Below are positions 1-7,204 of a DNA stretch of 14,123 nt, piece by piece. The translations under genes and the position numbers were made by a program. Each line of letters starts with the position of its first letter. The first letter of the stretch is position 1. The notes under the pieces are model-generated. The model saw only the letters and a list, made by a program, of their open reading frames with translations, did no database searches and was not told where the DNA came from. The DNA comes from Steroidobacteraceae bacterium (GTDB lineage: Bacteria > Pseudomonadota > Gammaproteobacteria > Steroidobacterales > Steroidobacteraceae): contig JABEVI010000186.1 in the NCBI GenBank assembly GCA_013044085.1, positions 1 to 14,123 of the forward strand, in the 5' to 3' direction.

Positions 1-2413
1 AAATATCGAGATTGGAGACTTGCAGGGCGTTCTTTTCGATGAATTCGCGGCGCGGCTCAACCGCGTCGCCCATCAATGTCGTGAAGATGTCATCGGCGGC
101 TACCGCATCCTCGATCCTTACCTGCATCAGCCGACGCGTCTCCGGATTGATCGTCGTATCCCACAACTGGCTCGCGTTCATCTCGCCGAGACCCTTGTAG
201 CGCTGAATGCTCTGCCCTTTCTTGGCTTGGTCGAACAGCCAGGTGATCGCATCCTTGAAGCTGGCGATATCCTTGCGCTCGTCCCCCCGTTGCACGTAGG
301 CACCGGTTCCCAACAAGTCGCTCAAGGTCTGTGCGAGATCGGCGATACGGCGATACTCCGCGGAGACGAAGAACTCGCGCGGAATATGGCGCTCGGTCGT
401 CAGGCCATGTTCGATACGGTGCAGGTTGATCCGATGCCCGCCGCCTGAGATTGCTTCGATGAGCACCTCGTAGCGCCGCGATACGTCATCGAGGGCATTC
501 AGGCGCGCTTCCAACTTCGCGGTCCAATTCCGCAACTCCTCGCTGCGGTCGAACATCTCAGCCGGGGGCGGCTGCATGTACAACAACTGCTCGAGGAAAC
601 GCTCGTCGTAACGCCGTGCCCAGCGCCGGATGATGCCTTGAACCTCGACGTACTGGCGGGCGAGCGACTCGAGGCCGGGCCCCGCCAGCGGCGGCGCCGC
701 GTCGTTGACGTGCAGTGCAGCACCGTCGATCGCCGTGCTAAGCAGAAGTGCGTTCAGTTCGAGATCGTCCTTGACGTAGGACTCCTGTTTACCCTTCTTG
801 ACTTTATAAAGGGGCGGCTGCGCGATGTAGATGTGACCACGCTCGATGAGAATCGGCATTTGCCGGTAAAAGAACGTCAGTAGCAGGGTGCGGATGTGCG
901 AACCGTCGACGTCCGCGTCGGTCATGATGATGATGCGGTGGTAGCGCAGTTTATCCACATCGAAGTCATCGCGGCCGATCCCACAGCCGAGCGCCGTGAT
1001 CAACGTTCCCACCTCGGCCGAGGACAGCATCTTGTCGAAGCGCGCCTTCTCCACATTCAAGATCTTGCCCTTCAGCGGCAGGATGGCCTGGGTTCGCCGA
1101 TCACGACCCTGTTTGGCCGATCCGCCCGCCGAGTCTCCCTCGACGAGGAACATCTCCGACAGCGCCGGATCCTTTTCCTGACAATCGGCGAGCTTCCCCG
1201 GCAGACCGGCAATATCCAAGGCCCCCTTGCGCCGAGTCATCTCACGCGCCTTGCGTGCGGCCTCGCGCGCATGTGCCGCTTCGAGGATTTTGTTGACGAT
1301 GGCTCGCGCTTCCTGCGGACGCTCGAGCAGGAACTCTTCGAGGCGCGCGGCCACAGTGGCCTCGACCACGCCCTTGACCTCGGACGAGACGAGTTTGTCC
1401 TTGGTCTGGGAGGAAAACTTCGGATCCGGGAGCTTCACCGACAAGATCGCGGTTAGTCCTTCGCGCGCATCGTCGCCGGTCGTCGCGATTTTTTCCTTTT
1501 TTGCCGCAAGCTCCTTCTCGATGTAGTTATTCAAGGTGCGGGTCAATGCGGCACGATATCCCGCAAGGTGCGTACCCCCGTCCTTTTGAGGAATGTTGTT
1601 CGTATAGCAGTACATGCTCTCCTGGTACGAGTCATTCCACTGCATGGCGACCTCGACCTGGATATTGCCATCGCGCACTTGGAACCAGAGGATGGACTCG
1701 TGGACCGCCGTCTTGCTGCGATTCAGGTGGTGCACGAAGGCTTTGAGTCCACCTTCGAACTGATAGACCTCGGATTTTTCATCCCGCTCATCGTTCAACT
1801 CGATGCGCACGCCGGAGTTCAGGAAGGAGAGCTCCCGTAAGCGCTTTGCGAGGGTCTCGAAGTTGAACGAGATGTTTGTGAAGATCTGGGCGCTGGGCTT
1901 GAAACGCAAGCTGGTGCCGCGCTCTTGCGTATCGGCAATCGCGGCGAGCGGCGCGACCGGTTCGCCGAGGTGATATTCCTGCCGGTGCAACTTGCCGTCG
2001 CGACGAATATTGAGCTCGAGAAAGTCCGAAAGCGCATTGACCACCGAGACGCCAACGCCGTGCAGACCACCGGAGACCTTGTAGGAACTGTCGTCGAATT
2101 TGCCGCCGGAATGCAGGACGGTCATGATGACCTCCGCCGCCGAACGACCCTCCTCGAGATGAATATCCACCGGGATTCCACGGCCGTTGTCGGTTACCGT
2201 CACCGACTCGTCGGCATGGATCGTCACGACGATCCGATCGCAATGACCCGCCAAGGCTTCGTCAATCGCGTTATCGACAACCTCGAAAACCATGTGATGC
2301 AGGCCGCTGCCATCGTCTGTATCACCGATGTACATTCCGGGGCGCTTGCGGACGGCATCGAGCCCCTTCAACACCTTGATTTTGCTGGAGTCGTAAACGT
2401 CCTGTTCGGCCAT
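1..2413 (-). CDS. gyrB: DNA gyrase subunit B (lacks only the last two bases of its stop codon)
   Basis: Encodes the ATPase and Toprim subunit of DNA gyrase, which with GyrA introduces negative supercoils. I read 804 codons from the ATG at 2413 to a final Leu-Asp-Ile; the next base is T, the first base of the stop, and the window cuts the other two. 804 aa equals the E. coli GyrB length, so the proteobacterial C-terminal insert is present. Visible motifs are the GHKL ATPase motif MVFEVVDNAIDEALAGHC (Glu about 44), DNGRGIP (about 78-83), GGLHGVGVSVVNAL, the Toprim EGDSAGGS and MTDADVDGSHI motifs, and KGLGEMNASQLWDTT near the C-terminus. The frame at the start, at the Toprim motif and at the end agrees, so no frameshift is seen. 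An AGGA Shine-Dalgarno lies 6 nt before ATG. It is the last gene of the dnaA-dnaN-recF-gyrB cluster but seems to have its own promoter. Confidence 0.98.
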   Translation of the reverse strand, partial: MAEQDVYDSSKIKVLKGLDAVRKRPGMYIGDTDDGSGLHHMVFEVVDNAIDEALAGHCDRIVVTIHADESVTVTDNGRGIPVDIHLEEGRSAAEVIMTVLHSGGKFDDSSYKVSGGLHGVGVSVVNALSDFLELNIRRDGKLHRQEYHLGEPVAPLAAIADTQERGTSLRFKPSAQIFTNISFNFETLAKRLRELSFLNSGVRIELNDERDEKSEVYQFEGGLKAFVHHLNRSKTAVHESILWFQVRDGNIQVEVAMQWNDSYQESMYCYTNNIPQKDGGTHLAGYRAALTRTLNNYIEKELAAKKEKIATTGDDAREGLTAILSVKLPDPKFSSQTKDKLVSSEVKGVVEATVAARLEEFLLERPQEARAIVNKILEAAHAREAARKAREMTRRKGALDIAGLPGKLADCQEKDPALSEMFLVEGDSAGGSAKQGRDRRTQAILPLKGKILNVEKARFDKMLSSAEVGTLITALGCGIGRDDFDVDKLRYHRIIIMTDADVDGSHIRTLLLTFFYRQMPILIERGHIYIAQPPLYKVKKGKQESYVKDDLELNALLLSTAIDGAALHVNDAAPPLAGPGLESLARQYVEVQGIIRRWARRYDERFLEQLLYMQPPPAEMFDRSEELRNWTAKLEARLNALDDVSRRYEVLIEAISGGGHRINLHRIEHGLTTERHIPREFFVSAEYRRIADLAQTLSDLLGTGAYVQRGDERKDIASFKDAITWLFDQAKKGQSIQRYKGLGEMNASQLWDTTINPETRRLMQVRIEDAVAADDIFTTLMGDAVEPRREFIEKNALQVSNLDI

Positions 2414-2438
2414 AATGGATCCTGTGACTTAGGGCTTG

Positions 2439-2447
2439 ATTCTAGCA
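2439..2447 (-). promoter_or_regulatory. Putative gyrB promoter, extended -10 type
   Basis: On the minus strand the bases read TGCTAGAAT: a TAGAAT -10 hexamer (5 of 6 to TATAAT) with the TGN extension, about 25 nt upstream of the gyrB ATG. No good -35 is seen 16-18 nt further upstream, which fits an extended -10 promoter. It would let gyrB be transcribed apart from dnaN-recF. Confidence 0.45.
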
Positions 2448-2481
2448 GTTTCCGGGTACGGCCACGGGCCGGCTCGTGGTA

Positions 2482-2507
2482 CCCCATGTTCCACGTGGAA
2501 CATGGGG
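2482..2507. promoter_or_regulatory. parS: parS site (ParB/Spo0J binding palindrome) between gyrB and recF
   Basis: A perfect 26-bp palindrome, CCCCATGTTCCAC followed by its exact reverse complement. Its inner 16 bp (2487-2502), TGTTCCACGTGGAACA, matches the parS form known from Pseudomonas chromosomes (general bacterial consensus TGTTNCACGTGNAACA). ParB nucleates here and spreads for origin segregation by ParABS. It lies in the 97-bp gap upstream of gyrB and ends 4 bp from the recF stop. The parAB genes are not in the window. Confidence 0.88.
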
Positions 2508-2510
2508 ATC

Positions 2511-3578
2511 TTAGTCCAGTGCGCTAAAGCTGCCGGCCTCGACCCGCCACTGAACACCGGGTTGCCCCAAGGCGGCAAATCTTGGCTGTAATGTTGTCAC
2601 AATCAACTGCGGACTCACCCGCAGCACCTCCACCAGGAGCGCGCCCAAGCGACCGTCATCTAACTCCGCCGCTGGGTCGTCGAGAAGCAAGGTTGGGCGA
2701 ATCACGCGCCGTTGGGCAAATAGCTCGAGTTGGGCGATCAGCAGGGCAGCCGCGAGAAGCTTTTGCTGCCCCCTCGAGATGTGCTCGCGCGCCGGCAGCC
2801 CGTCGATTTGTACGATAAGTTCGCCCCGGTGTGGGCCGACCTGGGTCGCGCCACGCTGAACGTCGGCGATCCAAGTCCGCTCCAAGGCCTGCGCGAACCC
2901 GACGTCTTGCGCCCAACCCGGCTGGTAGCGCAGCGTCAGGCGCGCACCGAGCAAGCGCTCGACGACCGGAGACGCGCTCGCCGCCAGCGCCGCCACATAG
3001 CTGCAGCGGGCTTCACTCATTTCTGTTCCGGCACGAATGAGCTCTGGGTTCCATAGGGACACCAATGCCTCGTTCTGCCCGGCACGTAGCGCGGCATTGC
3101 GCTGCGAGAGTGCCTGTCGATATCGGTGCCAGGACGCCAGAAATCGTGGTTCCACGTGGAACACTCCCCAATCCAAGAAGCGTCGACGGGTATGGGGTCC
3201 CTCCTCGATCAAGCGATGAACTTCCGGATCGATGATTTGCACCGGAAACTGCAGCGCGACGTCGGCCATCGACGTCGCATCCCGACCGGAGATACGTGCG
3301 CGCATGCCATCGGAGCGCCCCTCGATGCCGAGAGGCACTCGAACGCCGGCGTTCTCGATCTGCCCGAAGACGATGAACTGTTCCGCATCGAAGCGGATCA
3401 AGCGGCCTGGCTTGCGCGTCCGGAAAGATCGGCCGCGCCCCAACAGGTAAATGGCTTCGAGTAGACTGGTTTTACCCGAAGCGTTCGGACCACTGATCAA
3501 CGTGTATTGGGGATCGAAGTCCAGAGATGCGGACCGCAAGCAACGGAAATCCGTCACCTGCAGCTGGCGCAAACCCAT
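2511..3578 (-). CDS. recF: DNA replication and repair protein RecF
   Basis: SMC/ABC-like ATPase that acts with RecO and RecR to load RecA at single-strand gaps and stalled forks. 355 aa, the usual family length (E. coli 357). Visible: Walker A GPNASGKTS at residues 30-38, followed by the typical LLEAIYLLGRGRSFRT; the ABC signature SRGQQK at 268-273; and Walker B TLLLDDPAAELD at 296-307. The ATG lies 13 nt after the dnaN stop, so it is surely co-transcribed with dnaN. Residues 139-144 (VFHVEP) are encoded by a parS-like sequence. Nothing appears truncated. Confidence 0.97.
   Translation of the reverse strand: MGLRQLQVTDFRCLRSASLDFDPQYTLISGPNASGKTSLLEAIYLLGRGRSFRTRKPGRLIRFDAEQFIVFGQIENAGVRVPLGIEGRSDGMRARISGRDATSMADVALQFPVQIIDPEVHRLIEEGPHTRRRFLDWGVFHVEPRFLASWHRYRQALSQRNAALRAGQNEALVSLWNPELIRAGTEMSEARCSYVAALAASASPVVERLLGARLTLRYQPGWAQDVGFAQALERTWIADVQRGATQVGPHRGELIVQIDGLPAREHISRGQQKLLAAALLIAQLELFAQRRVIRPTLLLDDPAAELDDGRLGALLVEVLRVSPQLIVTTLQPRFAALGQPGVQWRVEAGSFSALD
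3148..3163. promoter_or_regulatory. parS: Second parS site, inside recF
   Basis: GGTTCCACGTGGAACA, reading TGTTCCACGTGGAACC on the minus strand, is one base from the perfect 16-bp parS palindrome and carries the full TTCCACGTGGAA core (3150-3161). It lies about 660 bp from the intergenic parS and is embedded in recF codons 139-144. Two such 14-16 bp matches this close together near the origin are not expected by chance. Confidence 0.82.
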
Positions 3579-3591
3579 TGGTGGCCCCGAC

Positions 3592-4689
3592 TTACAGTCT
3601 CATCGGCATAACAACATAGCGAGAGCTGGCGGTTCCGGGCGACCGGATCAGGCAACTGCTGTTGCTGTCGGTAAGACCTAATTCCACTTCAGCACCGTCG
3701 ATCGCGGAAAGCGCGTCGAGCAGGTAGTTCACATTGAACCCAACCTCAAGATCGGGTCCACCGTAAATCACCTCGATCTGCTCTTCAGCCTCCTCTTGCT
3801 CTGGGTTATGCGCTTGAATCGTCAGCAAATTATCCTTGACCATGATCCGAATCCCACGATATTTCTCGTTGGAGAGAATCGCGGTGCGCTGCAAAGCTTG
3901 CCGCAACGTATCCCGATCGGCCTTGATCGCGGTTGCTGGCGCTGCGGGTATTACCCGTGAATAATCGGGGAATCTCCCGTCAATGAGCTTCGAAGTAAAC
4001 CGAACATCGCCGATTTGGGCGCGAATATGATTTGTGCCGATTGCCAGCAGGCAAGTTCCCTCGCTCCCCAAGGTCCGCTGTAACTCCAGCACGCCTTTAC
4101 GTGGCACGATGACTTGTTGAGAGGTTTTCGCCTTGGCCGCCAAGGCCGCTTCGGATAAGGCCAATCGATGTCCATCGGTCGCCACACCGCGCAGCATTTC
4201 ACCATCGATCTCGATCAGCATGCCGTTCAAGTAATAACGAACATCCTGCTGCGCCATCGAGAAATGCGTTTTCTCGAGAAGGCGCGCCAAGGCTGCGCTT
4301 GCGATTTCAACGCTCTGTTCGGCGTTGATATCCTCGATCACCGGATATTCGTTTGCCGGCAAGGTGGACAGGGAAAATCGGCTCCTGCCCGCCTTGACCA
4401 CGACCTTTTCGCCGTCCAATGCGATCGACACTTCCAACCGCTCCGGGAGAGCCCGCAGGATATCGAGCAATTTGCGACCCGGTATCGTGATATCACCGGG
4501 TTCCTGCACCGTCACGTCGGTTGCCGAGACCAATTCCACTTCCAAGTCCGTCGCCGTGATCGACATGCGTCCATCGCGAACCGTCAGCAGCACATTGGCA
4601 AGCACCGGCATCGTTTGGCGTCGTTCCACGACTCCGATCACGGCCTGCAGGGGGGCTAGCAATTTCTCTCGTTCCGCCGTCAGTTTCAT
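3592..4689 (-). CDS. dnaN: DNA polymerase III subunit beta (sliding clamp)
   Basis: Forms the homodimeric ring clamp that tethers DNA polymerase III and many repair factors to DNA. 365 aa (E. coli 366), covering three clamp-fold domains at roughly 1-120, 121-245 and 246-365. The start MKLTAEREKLLAPLQAVIGV, the internal QDVRYYLNGMLIEIDG, the segment LIDGRFPDYSRVIP and the C-terminal YVVMPMRL are typical of gammaproteobacterial DnaN. A weak GGGA lies 9 nt upstream of ATG. The long A+T-rich gap before it gives room for its own promoter; I saw several TATTAT/TAGAAT-like hexamers there but no convincing -35 partner. It is followed closely by recF. Confidence 0.98.
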   Translation of the reverse strand: MKLTAEREKLLAPLQAVIGVVERRQTMPVLANVLLTVRDGRMSITATDLEVELVSATDVTVQEPGDITIPGRKLLDILRALPERLEVSIALDGEKVVVKAGRSRFSLSTLPANEYPVIEDINAEQSVEIASAALARLLEKTHFSMAQQDVRYYLNGMLIEIDGEMLRGVATDGHRLALSEAALAAKAKTSQQVIVPRKGVLELQRTLGSEGTCLLAIGTNHIRAQIGDVRFTSKLIDGRFPDYSRVIPAAPATAIKADRDTLRQALQRTAILSNEKYRGIRIMVKDNLLTIQAHNPEQEEAEEQIEVIYGGPDLEVGFNVNYLLDALSAIDGAEVELGLTDSNSSCLIRSPGTASSRYVVMPMRL

Positions 4690-4919
4690 GCTTTTTTCCC
4701 GTCCGCTCGATCGCCTTATTCTAAAGAATCTTAATTCTTAAAGATGATAATACTGATTATGAAGGACACGGCTGATGGAGGATAAGCCAATAATACCCTT
4801 TGTAATCAATACTTTAAAAACATAACTCTGGGGAGTCTTTGTTGTTTGGCACCTGTCCGCCGCCTGTCGACATCGTGTGGATGAATTCATCCACAGATCA
4901 ATCCACAGCTTTTGCACCC
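4690..4919. other. oriC: Candidate replication origin (oriC), dnaA-dnaN intergenic region
   Basis: The only gene-free gap in this cluster over 200 bp. The part nearest dnaN is very A+T-rich: by my count 4716-4760 holds 8 G/C in 45 bases, and 4790-4830 is similar. It contains the related segments TTCTAAAGAAT and TTCTTAAAGAT, possible unwinding repeats. The part nearest dnaA holds three DnaA-box-like sites. An unwinding stretch beside DnaA boxes next to dnaA is the usual oriC arrangement. The rpmH-dnaA gap (6282-6458) is GC-rich and shows no DnaA boxes, so this side is preferred. Confidence 0.65.
4876..4907. promoter_or_regulatory. DnaA box cluster: head-to-head pair plus one direct copy
   Basis: 4876-4895 is a perfect 20-bp palindrome with TGTGGATGAA as its left half. 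It places two 9-mers TCATCCACA (one mismatch to TTATCCACA) head to head around an EcoRI-like GAATTC centre. A third, weaker box CAATCCACA (two mismatches) follows at 4899-4907, 12 bp from the second. The cluster ends 12 bp before the dnaA stop codon. It probably binds DnaA at the origin. Confidence 0.7.
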
Positions 4920-6281
4920 TCATCCTGCCAGAGTTCTCAACAAGTTCAGGTAATCCTCGCCGACCCGGCGTTCCACTTCGCGCAATTCCTTGATGCGTCG
5001 ACAGGCGTGCAACACCGTCGTGTGATCGCGGCCACCGAACGCATCGCCGATTTCCGGCAGACTGTGGTTGGTCAACTCCTTGGCGAGCGCCATGGCCACC
5101 TGTCGCGGTCTGGCAATGGAACGATTGCGGCGCTTGGACAACAAATCCGCAATACGGATCTTGTAGTACTCGGCGACCGTTTTCTGAATATTCTCCACCG
5201 TCACCAGCTTCTCTTGCAGAGCAAGCAGATCGCGCAGAGCTTCCTTCGCGAATTCCTGTGTGATCGGTCTGCCGGTAAAGTTCGAGGTCGCCACGACCCG
5301 CCTTAGGGCCCCTTCGAGTTCGCGAACGTTGGAGCGAATGCGTTTGGCGATGAAGAATGCCACCTCTTCAGGAAGGTCGACATGCGATAACGCCGCCTTG
5401 CTCATCAGAATCGCAACACAGGTCTCGAGTTCCGGTGGCTCGATCGCGACCGTCAGGCCCCAGCCGAAGCGTGATTTCAAGCGCTCCTCGAGACCGTCGA
5501 CCTCTTTCGGGTAGCGATCGCAGGTCAGGATCACCTGTTGCTGGCTCTCGAGCAGGGCGTTGAAGGTATGGAAGAACTCCTCTTGGGAACGCTCCTTGCC
5601 GGCGAAGAACTGGATATCGTCGATCATCAACGCATCGAGGGATCGATAGGAGGTCTTGAAGTCGTTGATCGTGTTGTGTTGCAACGCCTTGACCATGTCG
5701 CCGACGAAGCGCTCGCTGTGCACATAGGCGAGGCGCACGCCGGCGTTGCGCGCCCGTAATTCATTCGCCACCGCGTGCATCAGATGCGTCTTGCCCAGGC
5801 CCACGCCACCGTAGATGAACAGCGGGTTGTAGGCTTTGCCCGGGTTTCCCGCCACCTGCACCGCCGCCGCCTTGGCGAGCTGGTTGCTCTTGCCCTCGAC
5901 GAAAGTGTCGAAGGTGAACTCGGCGTTGATGCGGCTGCCGAGCACCAGCGGTATGCCGCGCTCAGAGCGCGGCGCCGGAGCGCGCGCCGCGAGGGCAGGC
6001 GCAACTATGGCCGCAGGCTTCGGCGCGGCCGCGCTCGCCCGCGCGCCGACGTCGAGGGTGAGTTCGGGCACGGGTCCCTCCGCGAATGCCCGGATCAACT
6101 CGCGGATCCTCGGCAGCAGATTCTGGTCGAGCCAGTCGATCACGTAACGGTTGGGTGCGAGGAGCATCAGCTGCCCGTCGTGCTCGACCGCATGCAGCGG
6201 CCGAACCCAGGTGTTGAATTGCTGGTCCGGCAGCTCGCCCTCGAGCACGCGAAGACAGCGAATCCACAGCGACTCTGTCAA
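4920..6281 (-). CDS. dnaA: Chromosomal replication initiator protein DnaA (TTG start)
   Basis: AAA+ initiator that binds DnaA boxes and opens oriC. From the TTG at 6281 it is 453 aa (E. coli 467). N-terminal domain I reads TESLWIRCLRVLEGELPDQQFNTW; a short Ala/Pro-rich linker covers about 80-108. The AAA+ domain has Walker A GGVGLGKTH near 158-166, Walker B LMIDDIQFFAGK near 218-228 and the sensor/arginine-finger region LKSRFGWGL. The C-terminal domain IV has the signature GGRDHTTVLHACRRI near 415-429. The frame stays open upstream to 6647, but that part is not DnaA-like. The TTG is chosen because AAGGAG lies 9 nt upstream and the next residues align with MSLSLWQQCL of E. coli. No in-frame ATG or GTG occurs nearby. 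Confidence 0.97.
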   Translation of the reverse strand: MTESLWIRCLRVLEGELPDQQFNTWVRPLHAVEHDGQLMLLAPNRYVIDWLDQNLLPRIRELIRAFAEGPVPELTLDVGARASAAAPKPAAIVAPALAARAPAPRSERGIPLVLGSRINAEFTFDTFVEGKSNQLAKAAAVQVAGNPGKAYNPLFIYGGVGLGKTHLMHAVANELRARNAGVRLAYVHSERFVGDMVKALQHNTINDFKTSYRSLDALMIDDIQFFAGKERSQEEFFHTFNALLESQQQVILTCDRYPKEVDGLEERLKSRFGWGLTVAIEPPELETCVAILMSKAALSHVDLPEEVAFFIAKRIRSNVRELEGALRRVVATSNFTGRPITQEFAKEALRDLLALQEKLVTVENIQKTVAEYYKIRIADLLSKRRNRSIARPRQVAMALAKELTNHSLPEIGDAFGGRDHTTVLHACRRIKELREVERRVGEDYLNLLRTLAG

Positions 6282-6290
6282 GAGCGCACG

Positions 6291-6296
6291 CTCCTT
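6291..6296 (-). promoter_or_regulatory. Shine-Dalgarno that fixes the dnaA start
   Basis: The minus strand reads AAGGAG here, 9 nt before the TTG at 6281. It is the only good ribosome binding site near the start of DnaA homology, and so supports the TTG start over the longer upstream frame. Confidence 0.7.
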
Positions 6297-6372
6297 TAGG
6301 ATCCAAACGGTGGCGGCTGGTTGGTTCGACGGAAAGGGCGCAGAGTCTAGCGCCAACCAAACGACCCGTCTA

Positions 6373-6401
6373 TTGACACGTCCGGCCTCGCTAAGTACCC
6401 T
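6373..6401 (+). promoter_or_regulatory. Putative rpmH-rnpA operon promoter
   Basis: TTGACA (6373-6378), a perfect sigma-70 -35, is followed after 17 bp by TACCCT (6396-6401), which keeps the key T1, A2 and T6 of the -10. It lies 58 bp upstream of rpmH in the divergent dnaA/rpmH gap. Confidence 0.55.
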
Positions 6402-6458
6402 TGCCGCCTTTCGCGACCGACCCGCGTACCAAACAGGCTGCAGCGCTGCCCCACCGCC

Positions 6459-6593
6459 ATGAAACGTACATTCAATCCCAGTAATTTGCACCGCGCCCGC
6501 ACACACGGGTTTCGCGCTCGCATGGCCACCAAGGGTGGCCGTCTCGTCCTGGCGCGACGTCGCGCCAAGGGCCGCAAGCGCCTCTGCCCGTAA
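6459..6593 (+). CDS. rpmH: 50S ribosomal protein L34
   Basis: 44-aa basic ribosomal protein of the large subunit. The sequence [20 protein letters not shown], then [20 protein letters not shown] and RLCP, is nearly the family consensus ([28 protein letters not shown]). The ATG at 6459 gives the normal N-terminus and the stop TAA lies at 6591-6593. It faces away from dnaA, the normal rpmH-dnaA divergent arrangement. Its last 59 bases may overlap the 5' end of rnpA. Confidence 0.98.
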   Translation: [44 protein letters not shown]

Positions 6594-6969
6594 GCATCTT
6601 CTGAACGAGCCGCGGACGAAACCGCAGTACCGGTTAGAACCCAGCAAACGCTTGCATTTGCCGGCCGAATTTCGTGAGGTGCGGCGCAGCGGAAAACGGC
6701 TCTCTGACGCCTACTTCAGCCTTTCGGTGCTCGCGAATCAAGGAGGCCGACCGCGCCTCGGGCTGGCGATATCGACACGAAGCGCCGGTTCATCGGTCGC
6801 TCGCAACCTCATCAAGCGCATCGCACGCGAGTCTTTTCGCTTGAACCAACAGGACCTGCCGGCAGTCGATGTCACCGTCGCCGCCCGTGATGCTGCGCGA
6901 GGCGTGGCAGCGCACGCACTGCGTGCGAGCCTGGAGAAGCATTGGTCGACGATTCGGCAGCGGTGGTAG
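6535..6969 (+). CDS. rnpA: Ribonuclease P protein component (start uncertain)
   Basis: Protein subunit of RNase P, which assists the catalytic RNA in maturing tRNA 5' ends. The conserved part runs from YRLEPSKRLHLPAEFREVRR through RPRLGLAIS, the basic RNA-binding helix VARNLIKRIARESFR and LPAVDVTVAAR to the end. The start is a problem. Homologues begin about 8-15 residues before RLHLPAEF, but the only ordinary in-frame starts are GTG 6535 (inside rpmH; gives 144 aa) and TTG 6652 (cuts into the conserved N-terminus; gives 105 aa). CTG 6601 would give 122 aa, close to the E. coli length, but has no Shine-Dalgarno. I give the GTG; residues 1-22 are doubtful. The helix has RNL where most homologues have RNR. 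The stop is 4 nt before yidD. Confidence 0.9.
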   Translation: MAVSSWRDVAPRAASASARKHLLNEPRTKPQYRLEPSKRLHLPAEFREVRRSGKRLSDAYFSLSVLANQGGRPRLGLAISTRSAGSSVARNLIKRIARESFRLNQQDLPAVDVTVAARDAARGVAAHALRASLEKHWSTIRQRW

Positions 6970-6973
6970 GTCT

Positions 6974-7204
6974 ATGCGCCTGATTTTGATGTGGCTCATT
7001 CGCGGATACCAGATCCTGATCAGCCCCCTGCTCGGACCGAGCTGCCGTTTCTACCCGAGTTGTTCATGCTATGCCCACATGGCGATCGAGCGGCATGGTC
7101 CGCTGCTCGGCCTGTGGCTTACCGTCAAACGCATTCTGCGTTGTCATCCCTTCACGCCGGGCGGCTACGATCCGGTGCCGGAAAAGAGATCGTTCCATGC
7201 CTAA
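6974..7204 (+). CDS. yidD: Membrane protein insertion efficiency factor YidD
   Basis: Small inner-membrane-associated protein thought to help YidC-dependent membrane insertion. 76 aa from the ATG at 6974. It has a hydrophobic/amphipathic N-terminus (MRLILMWLIRGYQILISPLL), the family core GPSCRFYPSCSCYA with its cysteines, and the typical C-terminal RCHPFTPGGYDPVP. It begins 4 nt after the rnpA stop and overlaps the yidC start by 8 nt, so the three genes are likely translationally coupled. Confidence 0.96.
   Translation: MRLILMWLIRGYQILISPLLGPSCRFYPSCSCYAHMAIERHGPLLGLWLTVKRILRCHPFTPGGYDPVPEKRSFHA

Noticed and set aside
1925..2527. 200-aa plus-strand open frame over the gyrB 5' end
   Set aside because: Antisense to the GHKL ATPase domain of gyrB and the parS palindrome; a shadow of a conserved gene.
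4168..4659. 163-aa plus-strand open frame
   Set aside because: Lies wholly antisense to dnaN with no motif or ribosome binding site.
6282..6458. rpmH-dnaA gap as oriC
   Set aside because: GC-rich, only 177 bp, and I found no DnaA boxes there; the dnaA-dnaN gap has both boxes and an A+T-rich tract.
6282..6647. Open frame continuing upstream of dnaA (would give 575 aa)
   Set aside because: The extra 122 residues do not resemble DnaA, run across the rpmH promoter and rpmH itself, and lack a ribosome binding site; AAGGAG supports the TTG at 6281.
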